DNA of 64,000 nt from an uncultured Lachnospiraceae bacterium (GTDB lineage: Bacteria > Bacillota > Clostridia > Lachnospirales > Lachnospiraceae). Under the pieces are notes generated by a model. The model had not been told where the DNA came from, made no database searches, and was given only the letters and a program-made list of their open reading frames with translations. Location of the stretch: NCBI GenBank assembly GCA_910589195.1, contig CAJUTC010000005.1, positions 1 through 64,000 on the forward strand. The letters run 5' to 3'. Every line of letters begins with the position of its first letter. The stretch's first letter is position 1. A program made the position numbers and the translations under genes. Of the stretch, positions 51,801 through 59,173 are shown one piece after another.

Positions 51801-52335
51801 CATGATCCTGAAGTTCCAGGAAAAAATTCCCTTTTCCAAATATATCCTCATAATGGAGGGCTGATTTCTTCGCTTCCTCATACATCCCCCGTTCCAGATA
51901 CCGCTGCACCTCCCCTGCCAGGCAAGCGCTTAAGGCAATAATCCCCTCATGGTATGTGGAAAGTACCTCATAATCCACCCTGGGGCGGTAATAAAAGCCA
52001 TCTACAAATCCTTTTGAAACAATTTTCATCAGGTTCTGGTAGCCTTTGTTATTCTCTGCCAGAAGCACCAGATGATAATACCGGTCTTCCCCGCTGACAG
52101 TTTCCCGGTCAAACCGGGAGCCGGGAGCCACATAAACCTCACAGCCAATAATCGGTTTTACCCCTGCGTCCATGGCCGCGCGGTAAAAATCAATTACTCC
52201 ATACATCACCCCATGATCCGTAATGGCAAGGCTGTCCATCCCAAGCTCCTTTGCACGGACGGCAATCTCTTTTATTTTACTGGAACCGTCTAACAGGCTG
52301 TATTCTGTATGAACATGCAAATGGGTAAACGCCAT
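48847..52335 (-). CDS. dnaE: DNA polymerase III alpha subunit, DnaE1-type
   Basis: The 1162-residue protein has an N-terminal PHP domain (FTHLHVHTEYSLLDG, LAITDHGVMYG), the family C polymerase core with the metal-binding PDIDIDFCYERR block and GPGRGSAAGSLVSYCL, a helix-hairpin-helix region, and a late OB fold (VTIGGMVTGKVVKTTRKNQMMAFVTLEDMLG). It lacks the exonuclease insert of PolC, the main replicase of low-GC Gram-positives, so it fits the DnaE partner enzyme. GGGGGG precedes the ATG, with a TGGTATACT box upstream. Confidence 0.97.
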   Translation of the reverse strand: MAFTHLHVHTEYSLLDGSSKIKEIAVRAKELGMDSLAITDHGVMYGVIDFYRAAMDAGVKPIIGCEVYVAPGSRFDRETVSGEDRYYHLVLLAENNKGYQNLMKIVSKGFVDGFYYRPRVDYEVLSTYHEGIIALSACLAGEVQRYLERGMYEEAKKSALHYEDIFGKGNFFLELQDHGIPAQNTVNQGLLRLGRELSIDLVATNDIHYIYAEDANAHDILLCIQTGKKVTDENRMRYEGGQYYMKSEEEMRALFPYAQEALDNTAKIAKRCNVEIEFGVTKLPKFEVPEGETSWSYLNRLCREGLSRRYPDAKDAQSLWQRLDYELDVIHTMGYVDYFLIVWDFIHFARSKGIPVGPGRGSAAGSLVSYCLEITNIDPIRYDLLFERFLNPERVSMPDIDIDFCYERRQEVIDYVVQKYGTDQVVQIVTFGTLAAKGVIRDVGRVLDYPYAQCDAIAKMIPRDLGMTLDRALKERPDLRKAYESDEQVKYLIDMSKRLEGLPRHTSMHAAGVVISRTSVDEYVPLSRAADGTIITQFTMTTLEELGLLKMDFLGLRTLTVINNAVSQIEKNYGIRLDMDQIDYDDKSVLESIGTGKTEGVFQLESGGMKGFMKELKPENLEDVIAGISLYRPGPMDFIPRYLKGKNDKNAITYDCPQLESILRPTYGCIVYQEQVMQIVRDLAGYTMGRSDLVRRAMSKKKTAVMEKERKNFVYGNLAEQVTGCIANGISEQTANMIYDEMIDFAKYAFNKSHAACYAVVAYQTAYLKYYYPLEFMAALMTSVMDNGNKAAEYILTCRQMGISILPPDMNEGESGFSVSGNSIRYGLSAIKSVGKSVVESIIREREQNGLFSSIEDFAGRMTNKEVNRKTLENFIKSGALDSMPGNRKQKMMVAPEILEQKTKEKKTAMSGQISLFDFADEETKDDFRIRFPKAEEYPKEELLAFEKETLGIYVSGHPMDAYEGIWRKNVTATSVDFIVDEETDKARVIDGSTVTIGGMVTGKVVKTTRKNQMMAFVTLEDMLGSVEVLVFPNIYENQRELFVQDEKLFIQGRVSLGEEPIGKLVCSRAVPFGEVPKELWIQFENLEDYHVKERELFGLLRGQEGQDSVILYLKQEKAKKILPSNWNVRADSLLLDKLTKILGEKNIRLVEKGIEIGRKMG

Positions 52336-52393
52336 AAATGCTATCCCCCCTGTCTTTATTAAAGTGTTAATTTGTTAATGAAACCTATGGTAA

Positions 52394-52399
52394 AGTATA
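52394..52399 (-). promoter_or_regulatory. extended -10 element upstream of dnaE
   Basis: Minus strand TGGTATACT, an extended -10, lies about 60 nt before the dnaE ATG. No consensus -35 is seen. Confidence 0.45.
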
Positions 52400-52425
52400 C
52401 CATATCCGCCCAAATCCCACCACAA

Positions 52426-52449
52426 AAAAACACGCTTACGCGTGTTTTT
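52426..52449. terminator. bidirectional terminator after the crh-like gene
   Basis: AAAACACGC pairs with GCGTGTTTT around a TTAC loop; A and T runs flank it on both sides. It ends the long hprK-crh operon ahead of dnaE. Confidence 0.9.
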
Positions 52450-52498
52450 ATGAAAAGCCAATTCCCCCAACCCATTATTTATCGTTTTGTTTTATTGG

Positions 52499-52753
52499 TT
52501 AATTATTCCTTAAATACTTTTCAATATCTGAAATCGCCTGCTGCTCATCATCGCCGTCTGCCATAATTACCAATTCTTCCCCTGCTGTCAGCCCCAAAGT
52601 CATCATACCCATAATACTTTTTGCGTTCACCCGTTTGGATTCCGACTCCACATAAATTTTGCTTTCATACTGGCTTGCCACTTGTACTAACATCGCAATC
52701 GGTCTTGCTTCCAAACCGGATGAGAGTTCAATGGTAACTGTCTTTCTTATCAT
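52499..52753 (-). CDS. crh: Crh-like HPr homologue with Glu at position 15 and intact Ser46
   Basis: The 84-residue protein is an HPr-fold member. The phosphocarrier site reads SSGLEARPIA, so Glu replaces His15. The regulatory site NAKSIMGMM keeps Ser46. Bacillus Crh likewise lost His15 (it has Gln) and is phosphorylated by HPr kinase on Ser46 to act as a CcpA co-repressor. Here hprK is in the same operon and the order rapZ-whiA-crh matches that of Bacillus, which supports the assignment. It starts at 52753 inside the end of whiA (26-nt overlap) with GAGGAGG six bases upstream. Glu15 might mimic a charged phospho-His state, which is my inference. Confidence 0.9.
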   Translation of the reverse strand: MIRKTVTIELSSGLEARPIAMLVQVASQYESKIYVESESKRVNAKSIMGMMTLGLTAGEELVIMADGDDEQQAISDIEKYLRNN

Positions 52754-53759
52754 AATTTTCCTCCTCTTTTCCGGACGGTCCCACTTCCGTCTCAATACCC
52801 GCTCCATCAGGCGCCTTTTCGCGCAGAAAATCCGCTATGGCTCCCAGCTTCCTGAGCCGATGGTTCACGCCAGACTTCCCTACAGGTGGCTCTAGCGCCT
52901 CCCCCAGTTCTTTCAAAGATGCCTCTGGCTTCTCCAGCCGGATCCGGGCTATCTCCTCCAGCAGAGGAGGCAGCTTTGAAAAACCTATGGTGTCACGGAT
53001 ATACTCAATATCTTTTAATTGCTTTACCGCGGCAGACACGGTTTTGTTAATATTGGCAGTTTCGCAGTTTACTTGACGGTTTACTTGTCCCCGCATCTCC
53101 TTCACGATCCGGATATTTTCCAGATCCATCAATGCCACTGGCGCCTCCATCACATTTAAGATATCTACGATCTGACTGCCTTCTTTTAAATAAACAACAA
53201 AATATTTCTTCCGGACTACGATTCTGGCATCTAATCCAAAGGTTCCAATAATATCCTGAAGCTGCCTGGCTTTTTCCATGGTCGCACAGGCAATTTCAAA
53301 ATGATAGGATTTCTTCGGATCATTAATGGAACCGGACGCAAGGAATGCCCCCCGGATAAATGCCCGCTTGCAGCAGGCTTTCTTTACCACCATATTTTTC
53401 ATAGGTGACAATACTTCGCCGATTTCCCCGTCTTCTCCCAACAGTTTAGCCGCCATCAAGATCCGCAGCGCGTCCTGATGGTTTCCCACTACCACGGAAT
53501 AAACATTGCCCTTCTTTAAATGAAGGCTCTTTCGAATCGAAACATCCGCTACTATATTAAATGTTTTTCCCAATAATGTAAAGTACTTTCTTGCAACTGC
53601 TGCGTTTTCCGTATGGATTTTAATGGAAAAATGGTCGTCTGCTGAAATGGAAACCCTTCCACACAGGCTGATAATGGCGGCAAGCTCCGCAATCTGGCAG
53701 TGTCTGGCCTGAGCGTTCTGCCGTGACAGCTCGTCCTTTACCTTTGATGCATATGACAC
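52728..53759 (-). CDS. whiA: DNA-binding protein WhiA
   Basis: WhiA joins a degenerate LAGLIDADG homing-endonuclease fold (about 1-215, including the RAFIRGAFLASGSINDPKKSYHFEI core) with a C-terminal helix-turn-helix (about 250-325, PEASLKELGEALEPPVGKSGVNHRLRKLG). It affects cell division and chromosome segregation in Gram-positives. At 343 residues it is slightly long because of a charged tail that overlaps crh. The start is GTG at 53759, six bases after AAGG and only 2 nt after the rapZ stop. Confidence 0.95.
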   Translation of the reverse strand: MSYASKVKDELSRQNAQARHCQIAELAAIISLCGRVSISADDHFSIKIHTENAAVARKYFTLLGKTFNIVADVSIRKSLHLKKGNVYSVVVGNHQDALRILMAAKLLGEDGEIGEVLSPMKNMVVKKACCKRAFIRGAFLASGSINDPKKSYHFEIACATMEKARQLQDIIGTFGLDARIVVRKKYFVVYLKEGSQIVDILNVMEAPVALMDLENIRIVKEMRGQVNRQVNCETANINKTVSAAVKQLKDIEYIRDTIGFSKLPPLLEEIARIRLEKPEASLKELGEALEPPVGKSGVNHRLRKLGAIADFLREKAPDGAGIETEVGPSGKEEENYDKKDSYH

Positions 53760-53761
53760 GC

Positions 53762-54652
53762 TTACCCTTCTTTCTCTGCCTGCTTTTTCCAGCCATCGTT
53801 TTCAATATCACGGTGGAACAGCTTTACACCGTAGCCGGGATGAAGCGCAAGCCAGTTATACAGCGCCCTGGCAATGGTAACAGAACGGTGCTTCCCGCCA
53901 GTGCAGCCAATCCCGATTACCAGCTGGTTTTTCCCCTCTAAAATGTAGTTGGGAAGCAGAAAATCGAACAGATCAAACAGTTTCTTTAAAAAAAGATCGG
54001 CTGTCCCGCCCTGCTTCACATATTCCTGAACCACAGTTTCTTCCCCTGTGCGCTTTCGCAAATCCTCCACATAATAAGGATTAGGAAGGAAGCGGACATC
54101 AAAAATTAAATCTCCATCTGATGGGATCCCATATTTAAAGCCAAAGGAAAGGACTGTAATATATAAATTTTTATAGTCCTGCGCTTCCACAAAAATCTTT
54201 TCCAGCTCTTTTCGAAGCTCCCTGGTAAGGAGATGGCTGGTATCAATAATAAAATCAGAGGATTTCTTTAAAAAAGCCAGGCGCTCCCGCTCCAGTTCAA
54301 TCCCTTTCTCAATCCGCCCTCCTGCCGCCAGCGGATGCATCCTTCTGGTTTCCTTAAAACGCTTAATTAAAACCGGATCGCCTGCGTCCAAAAACAGCAC
54401 TTGGTAGCAGACCCCTCTCTGTTCCCAGTGTTTCAGCACATCCTTTAGCTGGGGCAATTCTTCCCCACTGCGGATATCAACCCCCAGGGCAATCTTCTGG
54501 AGCCTTCCCACATGGTTTAAACTTAAATCGGTAAAGGGATCCACCAGGGAAATGGGCAAATTGTCCACACAATAATACCCCATGTCCTCTAGCATCTTTA
54601 AGGCTTGTGTTTTTCCCGCGCCGGACATCCCAGTTACAATTACCAACTTCAT
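53762..54652 (-). CDS. rapZ: RapZ/YvcJ family P-loop protein
   Basis: The 296-residue protein has a Walker A motif at residues 8-15 (GMSGAGKT) and the family's C-terminal block (IGIGCTGGKHRSVTIAR). In E. coli RapZ guides cleavage of the small RNA GlmZ and so tunes GlcN-6-P synthesis; in Firmicutes the YvcJ homologue binds and hydrolyses nucleotides with a less clear role. It sits between murB and whiA as in many Firmicutes. ATG at 54652 follows AAGGTGG; a GTG three codons upstream is less likely. Confidence 0.95.
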   Translation of the reverse strand: MKLVIVTGMSGAGKTQALKMLEDMGYYCVDNLPISLVDPFTDLSLNHVGRLQKIALGVDIRSGEELPQLKDVLKHWEQRGVCYQVLFLDAGDPVLIKRFKETRRMHPLAAGGRIEKGIELERERLAFLKKSSDFIIDTSHLLTRELRKELEKIFVEAQDYKNLYITVLSFGFKYGIPSDGDLIFDVRFLPNPYYVEDLRKRTGEETVVQEYVKQGGTADLFLKKLFDLFDFLLPNYILEGKNQLVIGIGCTGGKHRSVTIARALYNWLALHPGYGVKLFHRDIENDGWKKQAEKEG

Positions 54653-54704
54653 ACCTACCACCTTTTAGCCTTTCTCTTTTGCGGCACGTCTTTGGAATTC
54701 TCTC

Positions 54705-55637
54705 TTACTGGCTGTCTAGCTGTTTAAACTCACCCAGGCATTTTATTTCCAACTCAAGTTTCACCCCAAACTGTTTCCTTACTGTTTCCGATACTTGGCC
54801 GCATAGTTGGATTACGTCCTGAGCCGTGGCATGATCCCGGTTAATCACAAAGCCGCTGTGCTTTTCCGATACCTGGGCGCCGCCAACCTGAAATCCTTTT
54901 AATCCGGCATCCTGGATCAGCTTTCCTGCGAAAAAACCTTCCGGGCGCTTAAATGTGCTTCCAGCGCTGGGATATTCCAATGGCTGCTTGGAACGCCTTA
55001 ATTTTGCCAATTCTTCTATTCGTGCCTGAATTTGTTTTGGATCCCCCTGCTTTAAGCAAAACCGTGCCCCCAATACAATCCAGCCATTTTTCAAAACGCT
55101 GCTGGTTCGGTATCCTAACTCAAGGCGGTCTGCCGAAATCTCTTTTATGCTTCCTTCTTCTGTTAATACCCGGACTTTCGTAAGCACATCTTTCATCTCA
55201 CTGCCGTAAGCCCCTGCGTTCATCACTACGGCCCCTCCCACAGTTCCAGGGATTCCGGCAGCAAATTCCAGACCTGTCAGGCCTGCTTCCAAGGCTTTTT
55301 TCGCAATCCGGGACAGCAAGACCCCGGCATCTGCGTCCAGCGTGTTACCCCTGGCGCAGATATTGCCAAGACCCTTGCCTATCTGGATCACAACGCCGTC
55401 AAACCCCTTATCGCTGACCAAGACATTACTTCCCTTCCCCAGGATAAACCAGGGAATCTTTTTTTTCCTTAATAAATCAGCCAGGGACTTTAGTTCCTCT
55501 TCACTGCCGGGGGATACAAAAATCTTAGCAGGCCCTCCGATGCGAAAGGTGGTATGGGCGCTCATAGGCTCCTCTTGACGAACCTGCTCTTTTCCCTTAA
55601 CCAGACCGCAAATCTCTTCATAAATTTGACTGTTCAT
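54705..55637 (-). CDS. murB: UDP-N-acetylenolpyruvoylglucosamine reductase
   Basis: MurB reduces the enolpyruvyl group with NADPH and FAD to give UDP-MurNAc. The 310-residue sequence has the FAD-binding block (HTTFRIGGPAKIF, LGKGSNVLVSDKGFDGVVI), GIPGTVGGAVVMNAGAYG, and the catalytic Ser in YPSAGSTFKRP with a late Glu (ELEIKCLGEF). The lack of the extra C-terminal loop makes it type II. GGAAGGG precedes the ATG at 55637; an in-frame Lys/Arg-rich extension upstream overlaps hprK and is unlikely. Confidence 0.95.
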   Translation of the reverse strand: MNSQIYEEICGLVKGKEQVRQEEPMSAHTTFRIGGPAKIFVSPGSEEELKSLADLLRKKKIPWFILGKGSNVLVSDKGFDGVVIQIGKGLGNICARGNTLDADAGVLLSRIAKKALEAGLTGLEFAAGIPGTVGGAVVMNAGAYGSEMKDVLTKVRVLTEEGSIKEISADRLELGYRTSSVLKNGWIVLGARFCLKQGDPKQIQARIEELAKLRRSKQPLEYPSAGSTFKRPEGFFAGKLIQDAGLKGFQVGGAQVSEKHSGFVINRDHATAQDVIQLCGQVSETVRKQFGVKLELEIKCLGEFKQLDSQ

Positions 55638-55689
55638 AGCTGCCCTTCCTGCAATCTCTTTTTGCGGTTTTCTTTTATTTTTATTTCTT

Positions 55690-56619
55690 TTATTCAAACC
55701 GCCTGCTTAAATTCGCCTGTACCCGGTTGTAAAGCTCCTGGGCAGCATTGTAACCCATCTTCTTCTGACGGTAGTTAACTGCTGCGGACTCTACAATAAT
55801 AGCCAAATTCCGGCCTGGACGGATAGGGATGGAATGACAGACCACCTGGTTTCCTAAAAATTCGGTATACTGATCCTCTAATCCCAGACGGTCATACTCC
55901 CTGTCCTTATCCCAATCCTCCAGCTTAATAACCATATCAATGGACTGGGTTTCTTTTACGCTCTCTACACCGTACAAAGTTTTTACATCAATAATTCCAA
56001 TTCCCCGCAGTTCGATAAAATGCTTGGTAATATCCGGAGAGTTTCCTATCAAAGTTTCATCACTTACCTTCCGGATTTCCACCACATCATCCGTTACCAG
56101 ACGATGCCCTCTCTTAATCAGCTCCAAAGCCGCCTCGCTTTTTCCAATTCCGCTTTCTCCCATAATCAGCACACCCTCGCCGAATACATCCACCAAAACT
56201 CCATGGATGCTGATGCAGGGCGCCATCTGTACCTTCAGCCAACGGATGGTTTCTGCCATAAAATCGGAGGTAGGCTGTTCCGAAACCAGAACCGGAACAT
56301 CATAATGGCTTGCCAGGTTTAAAATATCTTCGTCTGGCGCCATTCCTCGGCAGTATACAAGGCATGGTATCTTACTGGAAAGGAGCCGGTCATATACTTC
56401 CATCTTCCTCTCATAGCTTAAGGTAGAAACGTAAGCCCGTTCTACTGTTCCCACTACCTGAACCCGTTCATGGTCAAAATGATCGAAAAAGCCTGCTAAC
56501 TGAAGGGCCGGGCGGTTCACCTCCGGGTGGGTCAGAACCGTTTTTTCTGTATCCTGCTCCGGAGTCGCGTTTTTTAATTTCATCTTTTGAATCAGCTTTG
56601 AAACAGTTACCCCATGCAT
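55690..56619 (-). CDS. hprK: HPr kinase/phosphorylase
   Basis: HprK phosphorylates and dephosphorylates Ser46 of HPr and Crh according to glycolytic state. The 309-residue protein has an N-terminal regulatory domain (1-128) and the catalytic domain with His139 (SIHGVLV), the P-loop GESGIGKS (154-161), Asp178-Asp179, and the signature FIELRGIGIIDV (201-212). It is in one operon with uvrC, murB, rapZ, whiA and a crh-like gene. Two of the three HPr-fold proteins in this window keep a Ser46-like target and one has Asp46 instead. AGGAG precedes the ATG. Confidence 0.97.
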   Translation of the reverse strand: MHGVTVSKLIQKMKLKNATPEQDTEKTVLTHPEVNRPALQLAGFFDHFDHERVQVVGTVERAYVSTLSYERKMEVYDRLLSSKIPCLVYCRGMAPDEDILNLASHYDVPVLVSEQPTSDFMAETIRWLKVQMAPCISIHGVLVDVFGEGVLIMGESGIGKSEAALELIKRGHRLVTDDVVEIRKVSDETLIGNSPDITKHFIELRGIGIIDVKTLYGVESVKETQSIDMVIKLEDWDKDREYDRLGLEDQYTEFLGNQVVCHSIPIRPGRNLAIIVESAAVNYRQKKMGYNAAQELYNRVQANLSRRFE

Positions 56620-56719
56620 CTTCCTAATCTCCTTTGTCTTACATTACCATATACTTCCTGCTGCTATCTTAACACAACTTGTTTGGATTGTCATTCCTTT
56701 TTCTGTCATTTCCGCTCTG

Positions 56720-58651
56720 TCATCTGTCTTCCCCTGCCGCCGGATGAAAAAATTCATAGACCTGTTTAGCAGCCAGACGGTTCATATGGGGGGTTTTTTC
56801 CAATTCTTCTACAGCAGCAGACCGGATGGCTTCTTGACTTTTAAACTGCTTCATCAATGCTTTTCTTCTTGCCGGCCCTATGCCTGGTATTTCATCTAAA
56901 ATGGATTTTACCTGAGTTTTGCTTCGCAGGCTCCTGTGATACTCTATGGCAAATCGGTGGGCTTCATCCTGGATTCTGGTAATCAGCCGGAATCCTTCGG
57001 AATGTTTATCAATGGGAATTTCAATATTATGGAAATAAAGGCCTCTTGTCCTGTGGTTATCATCTTTTACCATTCCGCACACAGGAATTTCCAAATTTAA
57101 TTTCCTTAACACTTCCAGAGCAATATTAACCTGCCCTCTCCCTCCGTCCATCATGATCAAATCCGGAAACCGGGTAAAGCTTCCCAAATCCAGATCCATT
57201 CCCCTTTGCTTAAGCCGTTCTTCTTCCTCTAATCCGTGGGTAAACCGTCTGGTAAGCACTTCCTCCATAGAAGCGTAATCGTTTGATCCCTGGACGGATT
57301 GGATCCGAAACTTCCGGTAGTCGCTTCGCTTAGGCTTTCCATCCTCATAAACAATCATGGAGCCTACCGATTCAAAGCCGCTGATATTGGAAATATCAAA
57401 GGCCTCAATCCGGCGGATATTCCCAAGCTTAAGCCATTCCCCAACCTGGTTCATGGCGCCGATTGTGCGGATTTCTTCCCGTTTTATCTTATCCTTGTCC
57501 TGATCCAGTACCATCCTGGCATTCTTTGCCGCCAGCTCTACCAGCTTCTCCTTTTCCCCTTTTTTCGGGCTTACAAGCCGTACCTTCTGGCCCCGCTTTG
57601 CACTGAGCCAACTGGCAATCACCTCTTCCTCCTCAAGTGGAACTTGTAGCAGAAGTTCCCTAGGAATAAAAGGGGTTCCGGCATAAAACTGTTTCACAAA
57701 GCTGGATAAAATCTGTCCCGGTTCCTCTTCCACTGCCGTATTCATATGGAAATGATCTCTTCCAATCAAACGCCCTTCCCGCACAAAAAATACCTGAACC
57801 ACTCCATCCTGTCCGTCCCTTGCCATGGCTATAATATCCCGGTCTTCCTGTCCGGAGCTGGTGATCTTTTGCTTTTGTGCTACCTGCTTAATACTGGATA
57901 GCAGTTCCCGGTATTCAATGGCTTTTTCAAAATCCATTTCCTCAGAAGCCGCTGCCATTTTCTCCTCTAGTTCTTTCATCAGTTCCTTGTAATTTCCATT
58001 TAAAAAGTCCAGGATCTTTTGGATTCCCTTCTGGTATTCCTCTCTGGTTATATAGCCCTGGCAGGGGGCGTTACACTGCTTAATATGGTAATTTAAACAG
58101 GGACGCTCCTTTCCCATATCTTTTGGAAGGGAACGGCTGCAAGTCCGGATCCGGTACAGCTTGTGAATCAAATCAAGCGTGTCCTTCACTGCTCCCACAC
58201 TGGTATAAGGGCCAAAATACTTGCTTTTGTCCTTTTTCATTTCTCTGGAAAGCATAACTCTTGGAAAATCTTCCCAAGCAGTAACCTTAATGTATGGATA
58301 GGTTTTATCATCCTTCAGCATCGTATTATACCGGGGCCGGTGCTCCTTAATCAGGTTGCACTCCAAAACCAGCGCTTCCAGCTCTGAATCGGTTATAATA
58401 TACTCAAACCTGGCAATCTTTGATACCATTTGCTCAATTTTTGCCGTTTTGTTCCGGCTGCTCTGAAAATACTGCCTTACCCGGTTTTTTAAACTGACAG
58501 CCTTTCCTACATATATGATTTCATCCCTTGCGTCATGCATCAAATATACGCCTGGTTTTGCCGGAAGTTTTTTCAGTTCTGCTTCTACATCAAAAGCACC
58601 CAAAGGCGAACGGCGCACTTGCTTTCCCTGCTGCTCCTGTTCCTGTTCCAT
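56720..58651 (-). CDS. uvrC: excinuclease ABC subunit C
   Basis: UvrC makes both incisions in nucleotide excision repair. The 643-residue protein has the GIY-YIG nuclease at about 32-110 (KPGVYLMHDARDEIIYVGKA), a UVR motif (about 225-255, EEMDFEKAIEYRELLSSI), the RNase H-like second nuclease (IEAFDISNISG; LIMMDGGRGQVNIAL), and a C-terminal helix-hairpin-helix pair (LDEIPGIGPARRKALMKQF). AGAGGTGAGG precedes the ATG. The upstream neighbour is the DUF1653 gene, 18 nt away. Confidence 0.97.
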   Translation of the reverse strand: MEQEQEQQGKQVRRSPLGAFDVEAELKKLPAKPGVYLMHDARDEIIYVGKAVSLKNRVRQYFQSSRNKTAKIEQMVSKIARFEYIITDSELEALVLECNLIKEHRPRYNTMLKDDKTYPYIKVTAWEDFPRVMLSREMKKDKSKYFGPYTSVGAVKDTLDLIHKLYRIRTCSRSLPKDMGKERPCLNYHIKQCNAPCQGYITREEYQKGIQKILDFLNGNYKELMKELEEKMAAASEEMDFEKAIEYRELLSSIKQVAQKQKITSSGQEDRDIIAMARDGQDGVVQVFFVREGRLIGRDHFHMNTAVEEEPGQILSSFVKQFYAGTPFIPRELLLQVPLEEEEVIASWLSAKRGQKVRLVSPKKGEKEKLVELAAKNARMVLDQDKDKIKREEIRTIGAMNQVGEWLKLGNIRRIEAFDISNISGFESVGSMIVYEDGKPKRSDYRKFRIQSVQGSNDYASMEEVLTRRFTHGLEEEERLKQRGMDLDLGSFTRFPDLIMMDGGRGQVNIALEVLRKLNLEIPVCGMVKDDNHRTRGLYFHNIEIPIDKHSEGFRLITRIQDEAHRFAIEYHRSLRSKTQVKSILDEIPGIGPARRKALMKQFKSQEAIRSAAVEELEKTPHMNRLAAKQVYEFFHPAAGEDR

Positions 58652-58669
58652 ATCCTCACCTCTTTTATC

Positions 58670-59167
58670 TTACCGCAGCCTGCTTCCGTCATACTTTTTC
58701 CTTGTTTCCAAATGCTTTATAATTCCCCGGAGCTGGCTGTCCACATCCTCAGAGCCAAAAGGCATGGAAATATCCAAAGCCAGATAAATACTGTCTAATT
58801 CTTTTTGTCCCACATTGCCCCGCATCCGGCTTAAGACTTCTATCTGCTGATCATAGCCTTTCGCGTCTAAGAAGCGTTCCAGCCAGGGATTCATCCCCTG
58901 TTTAGTCATCCGCCTGTCTTCTTCCTCTTCCCGCACAAACACAACCTGTTCAAACCGGTACTTCTGATTGGCATCCGGATATTTTTTACGGTCCACCTCA
59001 CTGAGAAACATGGAGAGGGGCCTTGCATAGACACGGAAGTCACCGTAAAGAGCCTGATAGATTACCAGCTCTTCCCCTGTTTCTGTGTGCTGGGCAATTG
59101 CTACAATCTGATAGAAGGTGTTTTTAAAATGTCTGTAAAATTCTCCCGGTTTTGGTACTTTGTCCAT
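58670..59167 (-). CDS. DUF1653-domain protein
   Basis: The N-terminal 60 residues are a DUF1653 domain (PGEFYRHFKNTFYQIVAIAQHTETGEELVIYQALYGDFRVYARPLSMF), a small beta-rich fold of unknown role. The rest of the 165 residues is charged and helical (REEEEDRRMTKQGMNPWLERFLDAKGYDQQ) and not part of the common domain. There is no signal peptide. It is 6 nt after the GH-like lipoprotein gene and 18 nt before uvrC, with AAAAGGAG before the ATG. Confidence 0.9.
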   Translation of the reverse strand: MDKVPKPGEFYRHFKNTFYQIVAIAQHTETGEELVIYQALYGDFRVYARPLSMFLSEVDRKKYPDANQKYRFEQVVFVREEEEDRRMTKQGMNPWLERFLDAKGYDQQIEVLSRMRGNVGQKELDSIYLALDISMPFGSEDVDSQLRGIIKHLETRKKYDGSRLR

Positions 59168-59173
59168 GTTATC

